Shown: piece after piece, positions 44,187 through 54,714 of the stretch
Position numbering within the stretch: position 1 is the first letter of the stretch
How the letters are laid out: every line of letters begins with the position of its first letter
DNA from: Pseudacidobacterium ailaaui
GTDB taxonomy: Bacteria; Acidobacteriota; Terriglobia; Terriglobales; Acidobacteriaceae
Assembly: GCF_000688455.1 (NCBI RefSeq)
Contig: NZ_JIAL01000001.1
Location: 1,209,001-1,273,000, forward strand
DNA length: 64,000 nt
Direction: 5' to 3'
The notes under the pieces: model-generated
The model's database searches: none
The model's input: only the letters and a program-made list of their open reading frames with translations
Told to the model about the DNA's origin: nothing
Made by a program: the position numbers and the translations under genes

Positions 44187-45209
44187 TTACCCCCCGATGT
44201 GGACCATGCTGCGTGAGGGCTTTAGAAAATCAGGCTCGCCGATATGATGGCGGGCCTCTTTCTTTTCAATGGTGCTGCGAATGTAGGCGGCCATCTCTTC
44301 GTCCGTCGCACCGCGCAGCATTCTGCCGTAGAGATCATGATCAAACTGCGAAAAGAGGCAGGTGCGGACCTTCCCGTCTGAGGTAAGCCGGACACGGCTG
44401 CAATGTCCGCAAAAGGCCTGCGAAACCGGGGCAATAATGCCAATCTCTCCCACACCGTCATCAAAGGTGTAGCGTCTGGCTGTCTCGCTGGGTGCATTCG
44501 CTGCCAGCGGGACCAGCGGGCGAAACGCGCTCAACCGCTCTACCAATTCATGCAGGGGGACCACCACCTCCGGCGTCCACAGACGGTCTTCTTCAAGCGG
44601 CATGAATTCGATGAAGCGGACAATCACGCCTTCATCGCGAGCAAATTTTGCAAAGGGAACAATCTGGTCGTCGTTGAACCCACGCAGCAGAACACAGTTT
44701 ACTTTTACCGGACCCAGTCCCGCACGATGCGCCGACCGGATGCCGGCCAGGACCTTGTGAAAGCTGCCGGGAACGCGCGTGATACGCGCAAATATCTCAG
44801 GGTCTACCGCGTCCATGCTGACCGTGACCCGGCCCAGACCCGCGTCTTTGAGCACGGGGGCCATTTCTTCGAGCAGATGGCCGTTGGTAGTCAGCGCAAG
44901 GTCGAGCGCTTCACCCTGTGGGGTGCGCAGCTTGGCGAATTCGCGGACAAGACGGGGCAGGTCTTTGCGCAATAGCGGCTCGCCGCCGGTAATCCGCACT
45001 TTTTCAATTCCAAGACCGACGAATACACGCACTATACGCAGGTAATCTTCGCTCGGAAGCTCGGCATACTGTGCGCCGTCGTTGCCTGTACGGCAGTAGA
45101 TGCATTTGTAGTTGCAGCGGTCGGTGACGGACACCCGCAGGTCTGTGATGGCGCGGCCATATCTGTCGGTCAGGCGCGGCGTTACACCGGGGCTGGTAAG
45201 GGTCGTCAC
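44187..45209 (-). CDS. moaA: GTP 3',8-cyclase (molybdenum cofactor biosynthesis protein A)
   Basis: 340 residues, radical-SAM enzyme that with MoaC converts GTP to cyclic pyranopterin monophosphate. N-terminal cluster motif CNYKCIYC (residues 33-40), VRITGGEPLLRKDL, the SMDAVDPE block, the C-terminal second cluster motif CGHCSRVRLTSDGKVRTCLF, and the C-terminal Gly-Gly (VHIGG) required for activity are all present. No other Moco gene is in the window. It is convergent with the GH51 gene. Confidence 0.96.
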   Translation of the reverse strand: MTTLTSPGVTPRLTDRYGRAITDLRVSVTDRCNYKCIYCRTGNDGAQYAELPSEDYLRIVRVFVGLGIEKVRITGGEPLLRKDLPRLVREFAKLRTPQGEALDLALTTNGHLLEEMAPVLKDAGLGRVTVSMDAVDPEIFARITRVPGSFHKVLAGIRSAHRAGLGPVKVNCVLLRGFNDDQIVPFAKFARDEGVIVRFIEFMPLEEDRLWTPEVVVPLHELVERLSAFRPLVPLAANAPSETARRYTFDDGVGEIGIIAPVSQAFCGHCSRVRLTSDGKVRTCLFSQFDHDLYGRMLRGATDEEMAAYIRSTIEKKEARHHIGEPDFLKPSRSMVHIGG

Positions 45210-45260
45210 AGCTTGCTGTATCTACTGTATTGGATGTGGGGTGCGGAAGGTAGTTCCGGT

Positions 45261-46259
45261 TTATTTTGCTGGTTGAATCGGGCCCAGCGTGTTCTTGTTC
45301 TCAGGCGCGGTCGGGTCCACGCCGAAGTCCCACACATCCAGGTTTACTTCCTCAGGGGAAAGCACTTCCATCAGCGCATATTCACCAAAACTCAGCGGCT
45401 CTTTGGGAACAAGCTTCATCCAGTGCTTTCCAGGTAGGATTTGCGCATCGGTGTCGACGATGTTTTCAGAATGCGATATTTTGCCCACCATGCTGATGTT
45501 CATCGCGGCAACAACACGCAGGTTGCGGCGCGATTGCACGCGCACAATCACATAACGGCTGGTGGGCGAACTGTAATTGTTCTTGTCTTTTTTGGAGCTG
45601 AGGCCATGCGTATCAATCTTGAGCGCGTCCTCGGGTGCTTCGGCAGTCTCGTCGTCGGAATCCAGGCTGACATACAACTCCGGTTGGCTCACATGGACCT
45701 GGATTTTTGAGCGCGCGCCGTCAATCTGGACCAATTGCTTGGTTCCACCCATCGGATTGATGGCCGCCTTCAGTACGTTATGGCCGAGGTTCTTGTTGAT
45801 GTCTCCATTGCTCTGCTCCAGACGCACCAGTTCCGGCGTACCATGAAAGGTGTCCAGCACCCAGACGCCGCTTTCATCCGGCAGGCGCAGCCCGGGCGAG
45901 ACGACCGGCATACGCGCCTGTTCCTCGGCACGTTCGGCAGCGGCTTCTTTGTCAATCGCAGCCGCATCGTTCTGCGCTGCGGCCTCCTGCGCAGCCTCGG
46001 CCGCAGCCAGCGCCCCAGGAGCATGCTCTTTGTTCCACTTCTCTGTGGCCGCCCAGTCGACAAGATTGGTTGGGACCTCTTCCCATTCGCCTCCGCGCTC
46101 TGCGCTTTTGTAGCGGACACGGTCGCCCACAATCTGATAATCGGTCACAACCTGATAAGAACCATCTTTCAGGATGAGGCGCTTGTTGGCCCCCTCGCTG
46201 TGCAGAGGCACCCCCAGGGCAAGCAGAAATCCAAGCAAAATGGAGGCAAGTCGCTTCAT
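45261..46259 (-). CDS. Secreted protein of unknown function
   Basis: 332 residues with signal peptide KRLASILLGFLLALGVPLHSEGA. The N-terminal domain (KRLILKDGSYQVVTDYQIVGDRVRYKSAERGGEWEEVPTNLVDWAATEKWN) is a short beta module, followed by an Ala/Glu-rich segment (about 80-115) that may be coiled-coil, and a C-terminal beta domain (VIVRVQSRRNLRVVAAMNIS, LPGKHWMKLVPKEPLSFGEYALMEVLSPEEVNLDVWDFGVD). I do not recognise a named family. It is divergent from pyrG and 51 bases upstream of moaA on the same strand. Confidence 0.75.
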   Translation of the reverse strand: MKRLASILLGFLLALGVPLHSEGANKRLILKDGSYQVVTDYQIVGDRVRYKSAERGGEWEEVPTNLVDWAATEKWNKEHAPGALAAAEAAQEAAAQNDAAAIDKEAAAERAEEQARMPVVSPGLRLPDESGVWVLDTFHGTPELVRLEQSNGDINKNLGHNVLKAAINPMGGTKQLVQIDGARSKIQVHVSQPELYVSLDSDDETAEAPEDALKIDTHGLSSKKDKNNYSSPTSRYVIVRVQSRRNLRVVAAMNISMVGKISHSENIVDTDAQILPGKHWMKLVPKEPLSFGEYALMEVLSPEEVNLDVWDFGVDPTAPENKNTLGPIQPAK

Positions 46260-46272
46260 GCTGAGGTTTTAG

Positions 46273-48054
<1,782 letters not shown>

Positions 48055-48065
48055 CGAGTACTGGA

Positions 48066-48728
48066 ATGACCCATCCGATTCACACGACAGAGGAAAGGCC
48101 CCAACGCACTTCAGCCGGCAGGATTTTCTTCACGCTGCTTCTCGGTGTGCTGGTTGGGGCCGGCGTGCTCGCCTTTTTTGTCCGCAATGCGACACGGGGC
48201 ATCTGGAATGAGGTGGCGGCAAAAATCACCGGTCGCAGCCTTTCGCTGGAAAGCTCCCTTCCCACAGTGGTCAGTAAAATCCAGCAATTGCAGCGGCTTG
48301 AGACCGTGGTCTACACCATGGACAAGGTCGTCGAAGGCTCGCGCCAAAGCCCCTACCTGCCTGACTTTCTGGCCGGAGACAAGCTGTTGCTGATCGTACA
48401 TGGGCAAGTCATCGCCGGAATAGATCTTAGCCATTTGTCACCCGGCGATGTGCAGGTCCACGGACACACCATCCAGGTCCATCTGCCGCAACCGGAGGTC
48501 TTTACCACAACGCTGGACAACTCCCGCACCCGGGTCTATTCCAGAGAAACCGGTCTCTTTGTCGCAGCGGACCCCAACCTCGAAGGCGAAGTCCGGGCCA
48601 AGGCCCAGCAGGACCTGCAGCAGGCGGCCCTGGATGACGGCATTCTGCAAACAGCCAGAAAAAATGCCGCTGCCACCCTGACCACGATGCTTCTGGGGCT
48701 CGGATTTGAGCAGGTCGAGGTAAGCTGA
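48066..48728 (+). CDS. Membrane-anchored DUF4230-type protein
   Basis: 220 residues. One N-terminal transmembrane helix at about 20-42 (IFFTLLLGVLVGAGVLAFFV), then a soluble domain with LPTVVSKIQQLQRLETVVYTMDKVVEG, GDKLLLIVHGQVIAGIDLSHLSPGDVQVHGHTIQVHLPQPEVFTTTLDNSRTRVYSRETGLF and ARKNAAATLTTMLLGLGFEQVEV, which fit DUF4230. Function unknown; the domain is usually periplasmic. It is in a likely operon with pyrG and convergent with the M24 peptidase gene two bases away. Confidence 0.82.
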   Translation: MTHPIHTTEERPQRTSAGRIFFTLLLGVLVGAGVLAFFVRNATRGIWNEVAAKITGRSLSLESSLPTVVSKIQQLQRLETVVYTMDKVVEGSRQSPYLPDFLAGDKLLLIVHGQVIAGIDLSHLSPGDVQVHGHTIQVHLPQPEVFTTTLDNSRTRVYSRETGLFVAADPNLEGEVRAKAQQDLQQAALDDGILQTARKNAAATLTTMLLGLGFEQVEVS

Positions 48729-48730
48729 CC

Positions 48731-50032
48731 TTACCCAGCAAATCCGCCAAACGGGTCCTGGAGGGACGGACTTTGCGGTGTCAGCAGTTCCGCCCCATTT
48801 TCGGTAACATGCAGATCATCTTCCAGACGTATGCCAAACTCGCCGGGAAGATAGATGCCCGGCTCGTCTGACAAAACCATGCCCGGCTGCAGCATTGGCT
48901 CCCGTTCCCATCCGAACATATTGTTTTTCACAAAGTAAGGCCACTCATGCATCTCCAGTCCGATGCCATGTCCTAAACGGTGGGTGAAGGATTTGAACCC
49001 GGGTCCATATCCCGCATCCACAATGACTTTGCGCGCCGCGGCGTCCACCTCGGCAGCGGGCACGCCGGGCTTCGCGGTGGCGAGTGCGGTCGATTGCGCA
49101 CTGTGCACAATCTCAAAAATGCGCAACATCTTGTCGGTGGGCTTGCCCAGTACAAAGGTCCGCGTGATGTCTGACCAGTAGCCTTCGACCATGCATCCAT
49201 CGTCCAGCATCAGAATGGTCCCTTCGCGGATGGTCTGGACCTCCTCGGATCCGTGCGGCAGCGCCGTATACTCGCCAAGATTCAGGCTGGCCTCACCCCG
49301 GAAGCCCACTCGCTGGTAGGCCATCTCAATCAGCTTTTCCACATCGCGCGTCGTCATTCCGGGCTGAAGCGATTGATACACCGCGCGATACACCAGCAGC
49401 GTCGCCCGGCACGCCAGCCGCATACACTCCAGTTCATGCTGGCTCTTGATCATGCGGCATCCGGCAGTCACGGGCACCGCACTGGTCCACTGCATCTGAG
49501 GACCGGCCTTCTGAAGGCTGCTGGCGAAGATAAATTTCATGTTCTCATCCAGCCCGATGACGCCGGTGGCGCCACGGTCGCGAAGGCCCTGCACCGTCAA
49601 AGCGAACGGGTCTTCGTCTTCCTGCCAGGTCAGAATTTCAGCTTTCCTGCCGAAGGGCCCCGCAGCAAGGATTTCCCGGGCACGGTCTTCCTCAAATGCC
49701 GGACATACGAGAAAAGGTCTGCCTTTCGCGGGCATCGCCAGTGCCCACAGCCGCTCGCTTCCATCCAGTCTCACATTGGCAAAATACTCTGCTGAAGCGG
49801 AATGATTGGCCAGCAGGATCGCGTCCATCTTGTGGACGCCCATCAGCTCTTTGGCGCGCTCCACCCGCGCCAGACGCTCCTCCTTTGTAAAGGGCCTTGC
49901 CTGGGAAGATAGGTCTGGCAGGGATGCAATGGCTGGTGGAACAGGACGCGATGGTTCTGCCCACGAAGAAAGGTTCAGCCCTACGACGGTAGCGTCCGAC
50001 GAAAGTTGAAAGAACTTGCGGCGTGAGAGCAT
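48731..50032 (-). CDS. Tat-exported Xaa-Pro aminopeptidase-like M24 peptidase
   Basis: 433 residues. The N-terminus SRRKFFQLSSDATVVGLNL is a twin-arginine signal. A creatinase-like N-terminal domain (about 55-195) precedes the pita-bread domain, whose dinuclear metal ligands are visible: the two aspartates in MLDDGCMVEGYWSDITRTFV, His in HRLGHGIGLEMHEWPY, Glu in SDEPGIYLPG and Glu in GIRLEDDLHVT. It should remove an N-terminal residue before proline, or a related dipeptide bond, in the periplasm. A likely downstream partner of the S9 peptidases in peptide turnover, though not linked to them. Confidence 0.9.
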   Translation of the reverse strand: MLSRRKFFQLSSDATVVGLNLSSWAEPSRPVPPAIASLPDLSSQARPFTKEERLARVERAKELMGVHKMDAILLANHSASAEYFANVRLDGSERLWALAMPAKGRPFLVCPAFEEDRAREILAAGPFGRKAEILTWQEDEDPFALTVQGLRDRGATGVIGLDENMKFIFASSLQKAGPQMQWTSAVPVTAGCRMIKSQHELECMRLACRATLLVYRAVYQSLQPGMTTRDVEKLIEMAYQRVGFRGEASLNLGEYTALPHGSEEVQTIREGTILMLDDGCMVEGYWSDITRTFVLGKPTDKMLRIFEIVHSAQSTALATAKPGVPAAEVDAAARKVIVDAGYGPGFKSFTHRLGHGIGLEMHEWPYFVKNNMFGWEREPMLQPGMVLSDEPGIYLPGEFGIRLEDDLHVTENGAELLTPQSPSLQDPFGGFAG

Positions 50033-50073
50033 GGCATCATGCTACACAATCGGCTGTGCTTTCTGAGGGCTTT

Positions 50074-50149
50074 TGGTGGAGCCAGGCGGGATCGAACCGC
50101 CGACCTCCTCGTTGCGAACGAGGCGCTCTCCCAGCTGAGCTATGGCCCC
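50074..50149 (-). tRNA. tRNA-Ala (anticodon CGC)
   Basis: On the minus strand a 76-nt cloverleaf begins GGGGCCATAGCTCAGCTGGG, has anticodon stem CCTCG/CGAGG around loop TTCGCAA (anticodon CGC, reads GCG), T-arm GGCGGTTCGATCCCGCC, acceptor end TGGCTCCA and an encoded CCA. G3 in the acceptor stem pairs with T70, the G-U identity pair of tRNA-Ala. Confidence 0.97.
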
Positions 50150-50242
50150 GAATGAGGCGGGAAACTGCTTTACTTAGTGTAGCAGCGCCCTTCTGATTCG
50201 CAAAGCTGCTGCAGGAACACACGGCTTGAAAACCATGGCAGC

Positions 50243-51523
50243 TCAGGCCATGTCCCTGGACGCGACTGTTGTCATCTCCCGAATGGTGGACTCCAGAGAA
50301 TCAAAGAAAGACGGTAGATGTTCCTGCGGGAGCCTTCCCTGGGCGAGTGTCGGGGAACCACCTCCCCGTTGTCCCATCCTCGCAAGAGAATCTTTCAGCA
50401 CCTGCCCGGCGTGAAAATCCAGGTCTCCGCTGTGCGCCACCACCACAAAGGCAGGCTCCTCAAGTGTGGAAGCCAGCACCGCCACCGTGTGCGGAGCAGC
50501 CGCGGTCAGACGCACGGCCAGCAACTTGACGTAATCCGCATCGCGGTCGGGAAGATTGCGCCGCACCACGCGCAGACCGTCCTTGGCCCAGACTTCTACC
50601 AACAGACGCGCGGTGTGATAATTGGCCAGCTCTTCATAAAGCTTCTGCCTGATTTTGGCTGCGGCTTTCACTTCACCCAGCAGCTTCTCAATGGCTGCGG
50701 GCACCTCTGTTCGCGGCGTTGAGAGCAGGGCGGCGCTTCGCGTCATCGTCCCATAATCGGCCCGCGCAGCCGTGACCGCCCGCATACCGCACACAAATTC
50801 CACACGCACACCCTGCCGCGCGCGCTCAATCCCGCGGAGGAGCAACCCTCCAATCTGCCCTGTGGACCGGACATGGGTGCCGCCGCAGGCATTCAGGTCA
50901 TAGTCCGCAATTTCAATCAGCCGGATTTCCCCTTCACGCTCGGGCAGTTTTCGTAACTGTCCTGCGGCCAGCAGCGCTTCTGCCTCTTTGCGGGCCACGC
51001 TGCGTATCGTAATTGCGCGGTCCTCTGCAACAATTTCATTGGCGATGCGCTCGACCCGCTCCATACTGTGGCTGGCCAGCGATTCCACACCCAAATCAAT
51101 CGTCGAGACGCTTTCCCCTAAATGGAAGGAGACCGTGGGCGCACCCAGCTCGCGTAGAAAGACTGCAGAAAGCAGGTGTTGCCCGGAATGCTGCTGCATG
51201 TGATCAAAACGGCGGGTCCAGTCAATTTCTCCGGTGACTTCCGTTTCCTTTAGCAGCGGCTTGAGCACATGGTGCCACACCACTCCGTGTTCGTCTTCTT
51301 CGACTGCGATGATTGGGACTTCCAGCATCACCCCGCTGCGCGAATGCGCGGTCAAAAAGCCAAGATCGTGGGGTTGCCCACCGCTGGTGGGGTAAAAGGC
51401 TGTGCGGTCCAGGGCGATTTGCCACACAGACTGGCCTTCAACACGGGAAAGCTCATGGATTTCCGTGACTCTTGCAGCAAACTTGCGCAGAAACGGATCG
51501 TTGTAATAGAGGCGTTCTGCCAT
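50243..51523 (-). CDS. Alanyl-tRNA editing protein, AlaX-L type
   Basis: 426 residues. It resembles the editing and C-terminal parts of alanyl-tRNA synthetase without the catalytic domain. Editing-site zinc ligands are seen in HMQQHSGQHLLSA (HxxxH) and DLNACGGTHVRSTGQIG (CxxxH); the substrate lid DRTAFYPTSGGQPHDLG is at about 39-55. A C-terminal DHHA1 domain ends with HAGQVLKDSLARMGQRGGGSPTLAQGRL. AlaX-L proteins hydrolyse Ser- or Gly-tRNA(Ala) in trans. It lies 94 bases from the tRNA-Ala(CGC) gene, its presumed substrate, on the same strand and upstream of it. Confidence 0.92.
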   Translation of the reverse strand: MAERLYYNDPFLRKFAARVTEIHELSRVEGQSVWQIALDRTAFYPTSGGQPHDLGFLTAHSRSGVMLEVPIIAVEEDEHGVVWHHVLKPLLKETEVTGEIDWTRRFDHMQQHSGQHLLSAVFLRELGAPTVSFHLGESVSTIDLGVESLASHSMERVERIANEIVAEDRAITIRSVARKEAEALLAAGQLRKLPEREGEIRLIEIADYDLNACGGTHVRSTGQIGGLLLRGIERARQGVRVEFVCGMRAVTAARADYGTMTRSAALLSTPRTEVPAAIEKLLGEVKAAAKIRQKLYEELANYHTARLLVEVWAKDGLRVVRRNLPDRDADYVKLLAVRLTAAAPHTVAVLASTLEEPAFVVVAHSGDLDFHAGQVLKDSLARMGQRGGGSPTLAQGRLPQEHLPSFFDSLESTIREMTTVASRDMA

Positions 51524-51884
51524 GCTTGACCATCAGTGTAAACGAGCCACAAAGACCTTTGCGATGGTAGATTCTACTCAAGTTTTATGAAACCACTTTA
51601 AAACCGATGGCATCAGGAACCCTGCAATCTCCCCATCCGGCCCCCACAGGCCGCATCCGGCACATTTCTAAAAAAATTTGTCCGCGCAGTATTGACGTGG
51701 CCCCGGAGCAGGGCTACTCTGAGCGCATCAAGAGCTGAATTTTGGTGCAACTCGCCAATCCGAAGCTCCCGCGGCCGCATCCAACAAATGTGGTCCTCTT
51801 CCGCTTGTTCCGTGTTTTACCAACCACACAACTTACTTCAGCCGTGCCGACCGGTGGCAAGGTCGCAGGAGGTCGTTTCTCCGC
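51524..51884. other. 361-base intergenic region between AlaX and phoH
   Basis: No coding frame with family similarity is seen. It carries the divergent control region: a good sigma-70-like promoter at 51692-51720, an A/T-rich stretch (TTCTAAAAAAATTTG) just upstream of it, and a phoH ribosome site AGGAGGT at 51868-51874. The leader downstream of the promoter would be about 155 bases long, enough for some mRNA structure, but I recognise no riboswitch. Confidence 0.6.
51692..51720 (+). promoter_or_regulatory. Sigma-70-like promoter of the phoH operon
   Basis: TTGACG at 51692-51697 and TACTCT at 51715-51720 are separated by 17 bases. The -35 box matches the consensus at 5 of 6 and the -10 box at 4 of 6. 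It is on the correct strand for phoH-ybeY-corC. Confidence 0.55.
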
Positions 51885-52898
51885 TTGATGAAAAAAGCGC
51901 TCGAAATCACGCCCAACCTCGAGCCCCTTTTTGGGACCCGCGATGAAAACCTGAGACTGATGGAAGATGGCCTGAATGTGCGGATTGACCTAAAGTCTGA
52001 TGCCGTACAGGTGGAAGGGCCGCAGGATGGCCTGGCCCGTGTGGAGCGCATCTTCTCCGATTATGAATACCTGCGCCGGAATGGCATTCATCTGCACAAC
52101 GGCGAACTGAACGGAATGCTCCGTCTGGTCGTGGCCGACCCTTCGGTGACGCTGCGCGGCCTGGTGGAAAGCGGCCGACAGCGCTCCACCGGCATCAAGC
52201 GCATGGTGCAGCCGCGCTCGTTGAACCAGCGGCTCTATGTGGAAGCCATCGAGCAGGCAGACATGGTCTTCGGCATCGGGCCGGCAGGTACGGGAAAAAC
52301 CTACCTGGCGGTGGCCATGGCGGCATCATCGCTTCTGGCCAAGAAAGTCAGCCGGATCGTACTGGTGCGTCCAGCCGTGGAAGCGGGTGAAAGGCTCGGC
52401 TTCCTTCCCGGAAGTTTACAGGAGAAGGTGGACCCTTACCTGCGCCCGCTTTATGACGCGCTCTATGATCTTCTGGAACCAGAGCGGGTGGACAAGATGC
52501 TCGAACGCAACGTTATCGAAGTGGCGCCGCTGGCTTTTATGCGCGGTCGCACGCTCAATGATGCCTTCATCATTATGGATGAAGCACAGAACACGACCAG
52601 CGAGCAGATGAAGATGTTCTTGACCCGGCTGGGCAACAATGCAAAGGCCGTCATCACCGGGGACGTCACTCAGATTGACCTTCCCAACCCCCGCAAATCC
52701 GGCCTGATTGAAGCCCTCAACGTGTTGGAAGGGGTGGACGGAATTCGCTTCGTCCATTTTGAGGACGGCGACGTTGTCCGTCACCATCTGGTGCAGCGCA
52801 TCATCCGCGCCTATGACAGCTTCGGACGCTCCCAGCAGGAGCTGCCCCTGGGAATGCCTGAGGGCGACACACCGCAACCATCACTGAAACCGCAGTAA
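51885..52898 (+). CDS. phoH: PhoH family protein (YbeZ)
   Basis: 337 residues, cytoplasmic P-loop ATPase thought to act with YbeY in RNA metabolism. A KH-like N-terminal region (about 20-90) precedes the PhoH ATPase domain with Walker A FGIGPAGTGKTYLAVA, RPAVEAGERLGFLPGSLQEKVDPYLRPLYDAL, Walker B FIIMDEAQNTT and TGDVTQIDLP. AGGAGGT lies 10 bases before TTG 51885 and 13 before ATG 51888; the TTG start is slightly favoured by spacing. First gene of the conserved phoH-ybeY-corC unit. Confidence 0.95.
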   Translation: MMKKALEITPNLEPLFGTRDENLRLMEDGLNVRIDLKSDAVQVEGPQDGLARVERIFSDYEYLRRNGIHLHNGELNGMLRLVVADPSVTLRGLVESGRQRSTGIKRMVQPRSLNQRLYVEAIEQADMVFGIGPAGTGKTYLAVAMAASSLLAKKVSRIVLVRPAVEAGERLGFLPGSLQEKVDPYLRPLYDALYDLLEPERVDKMLERNVIEVAPLAFMRGRTLNDAFIIMDEAQNTTSEQMKMFLTRLGNNAKAVITGDVTQIDLPNPRKSGLIEALNVLEGVDGIRFVHFEDGDVVRHHLVQRIIRAYDSFGRSQQELPLGMPEGDTPQPSLKPQ

Positions 52899-52915
52899 TT
52901 TGCGATAATTGGCTT

Positions 52916-52938
52916 GAGGAGGGTTCTGGGCCCTCCTC
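52916..52938 (+). promoter_or_regulatory. Hairpin hiding a Shine-Dalgarno-like sequence between phoH and ybeY
   Basis: GAGGAGGG at 52916-52923 pairs perfectly with CCCTCCTC at 52931-52938 around a 7-base loop. The only strong purine-rich ribosome site before ybeY lies in this stem, 22 bases upstream of the ATG at 52946. It could attenuate transcription or lower ybeY translation. Confidence 0.4.
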
Positions 52939-52945
52939 ATTCTGC

Positions 52946-53440
52946 ATGATCCTGATTGGGCCTGACGCCGACACTCCACAGAACCGGAGCGCGCTCAAGA
53001 TGCGCGAATTGCGTAGCTTTCTGCGCAGTGCACTGTCTGCTGCCGGTCTTCGTGGAGAAGTGTCCGTCCTGCTTACAACCGATAATGGCATCCGCGCACT
53101 GAACCGCGACTTCCGCAAAAAAGACAAGGCCACGGATGTTTTGTCCTTTCCGGCAGAGACTTCGCATGCGGGCGCGGGAATTGCTGGCGATCTGGCCATC
53201 TCTTTGGACACCGCCCGGAGACAGGCTGAAGAGCAGCGCCATCCTCTGCTTACAGAGCTGAAGGTCTTGCTGCTGCACGGCGTGTTACACCTCGCCGGAT
53301 ACGACCACGAATCCGATCGCGGACAGATGGCCAGAAAAGAAGCTGCTTTGCGAAAACAGCTTGGCCTTCCTGCCGGCCTCATCCAGAGAAGCCGTGTCGG
53401 GAACAAGTCCACCCGCAAAAGGGATGGAGGCGCGCAATGA
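52946..53440 (+). CDS. ybeY: Endoribonuclease YbeY (rRNA maturation RNase)
   Basis: 164 residues. The zinc-site motif HGVLHLAGYDHESD (HxxxHxxGxDH) and DVLSFPAE, GDLAIS blocks define YbeY, a single-strand endoribonuclease for 16S rRNA 3'-end maturation and ribosome quality control. A basic tail (RSRVGNKSTRKRDGG) extends beyond the usual length. Lies between phoH and corC; its stop overlaps the next ATG (ATGA at 53437-53440). Confidence 0.96.
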   Translation: MILIGPDADTPQNRSALKMRELRSFLRSALSAAGLRGEVSVLLTTDNGIRALNRDFRKKDKATDVLSFPAETSHAGAGIAGDLAISLDTARRQAEEQRHPLLTELKVLLLHGVLHLAGYDHESDRGQMARKEAALRKQLGLPAGLIQRSRVGNKSTRKRDGGAQ

Positions 53441-54714
53441 ACATCGCGGCCGCCATTCTGGTCCCTGTCTTGCTGTTCGTGCTGGCCCTGGTCTCATATG
53501 TAGACCGCATCTACTCGGAGATGGGAAAGTTCCTGACCCGCGAATTTCAGGAAAACCTGGATGCGTGGGAGGAACTGGTGGAACCGAAGATCGGGCTGAG
53601 CCGCGACCATCTGGCCATCTCAGCCGCAGTGCTCTCCCAGCTTTCGCTTGCCTGCCTGACGCTTCTCTTCGGAATGCTGTTGTTTGAGCGCAATTCCGCC
53701 GCCGACAAGGTTACATTTCCTGAAGTTGCCCAGGCGGTCCTGGGCGTGGTGCTGGTCATTGTTCTGTTCAACCGCCTGGTCCCCTACGTGCTGTTTGTGC
53801 GCACGCGTGGACTGTGGGTAGGCCGCCTCCGTTGGCTCTTGCGGCTTTTGTTTTATCTTGTGCTGCCGGTAACGTTCTTTATGGGCTTTCTTTCTTCGAT
53901 TGCGGCCCTGGCCGAGGCCCCCAAACAACCAGAGGAAGACGCCGCTTCCGAGGCCGTCGATGCATTGATTGAGGCCGGGGAAGAAGAGGGGATCCTTGAG
54001 GAAAGCGACCGCGATCTGGTCCGCTCGGCCGTCGAATTTGGCGACAAAGTCGTGCGGGAGGTCATGACGCCCCGCCCCGAGATGATTGCCATCTCTGCCA
54101 AATCCACGCTGGAAGAGCTGTTGAACCTGATTGAGCAGCACCCGGTCTCGCGTGTGCCGGTATATGATGGCTCGCTCGATCAGATTACCGGCATCGCTTT
54201 TGCGCACGACCTGCTTCGCATCCCGGACGAGGTGGCGCGTGTACGCACGGTCGCCAGCATCCAGCGCCCGGCCGCATTTGTGCCGGAAACCAAGAAAGTC
54301 AATGAGCTGCTGCGCGAAATGCAGCGGGAAAAGCAGCACATGCGCATCGTGATTGATGAGTATGGCGGCGTCGCCGGACTGGTGACCATCGAAGACTTGC
54401 TTGAGGAGATTGTCGGCTCGATTGCCGATGAACATGAAACCGATGAGCTTGAGTCTCCAAGACGTGAGCCTGATGGCTCCTGGCTGGTCCCCGGCAGCCT
54501 GGAGCTTGCGCGCATCAAGGAGCTTTTTGGAGACGATTGGGCGGTGCCCGAGGGCTATGAGGCCACCACTGTAGGCGGTCTGGTCAGCGAAATCGCAGGC
54601 CGGATTCCTTTGGCGGGTGAGGTGGTCGAAGAAGAAGGTCTTCGCTTTGAAGTGCTCTCCTCCACCGACCGTTTGATTGAGCGCCTGCGCATCTCACGCA
54701 TGCAGCCTGCATGA
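53437..54714 (+). CDS. HlyC/CorC-family membrane protein with CBS pair (CNNM-like)
   Basis: 425 residues. Four hydrophobic helices in the first 170 residues form a divergent CNNM/DUF21-like region, followed by a CBS-domain pair (about 205-330: VMTPRPEMIAISAKSTLEELLNLIEQHPVSRVPVYDG and MRIVIDEYGGVAGLVTIEDLLEEIVGSIADEHE) and a C-terminal CorC/HlyC transporter-associated domain (WLVPGSLELARIKELFGDDW). Members affect magnesium or cobalt efflux or membrane integrity. Translationally coupled to ybeY by ATGA. Confidence 0.9.
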   Translation: MNIAAAILVPVLLFVLALVSYVDRIYSEMGKFLTREFQENLDAWEELVEPKIGLSRDHLAISAAVLSQLSLACLTLLFGMLLFERNSAADKVTFPEVAQAVLGVVLVIVLFNRLVPYVLFVRTRGLWVGRLRWLLRLLFYLVLPVTFFMGFLSSIAALAEAPKQPEEDAASEAVDALIEAGEEEGILEESDRDLVRSAVEFGDKVVREVMTPRPEMIAISAKSTLEELLNLIEQHPVSRVPVYDGSLDQITGIAFAHDLLRIPDEVARVRTVASIQRPAAFVPETKKVNELLREMQREKQHMRIVIDEYGGVAGLVTIEDLLEEIVGSIADEHETDELESPRREPDGSWLVPGSLELARIKELFGDDWAVPEGYEATTVGGLVSEIAGRIPLAGEVVEEEGLRFEVLSSTDRLIERLRISRMQPA

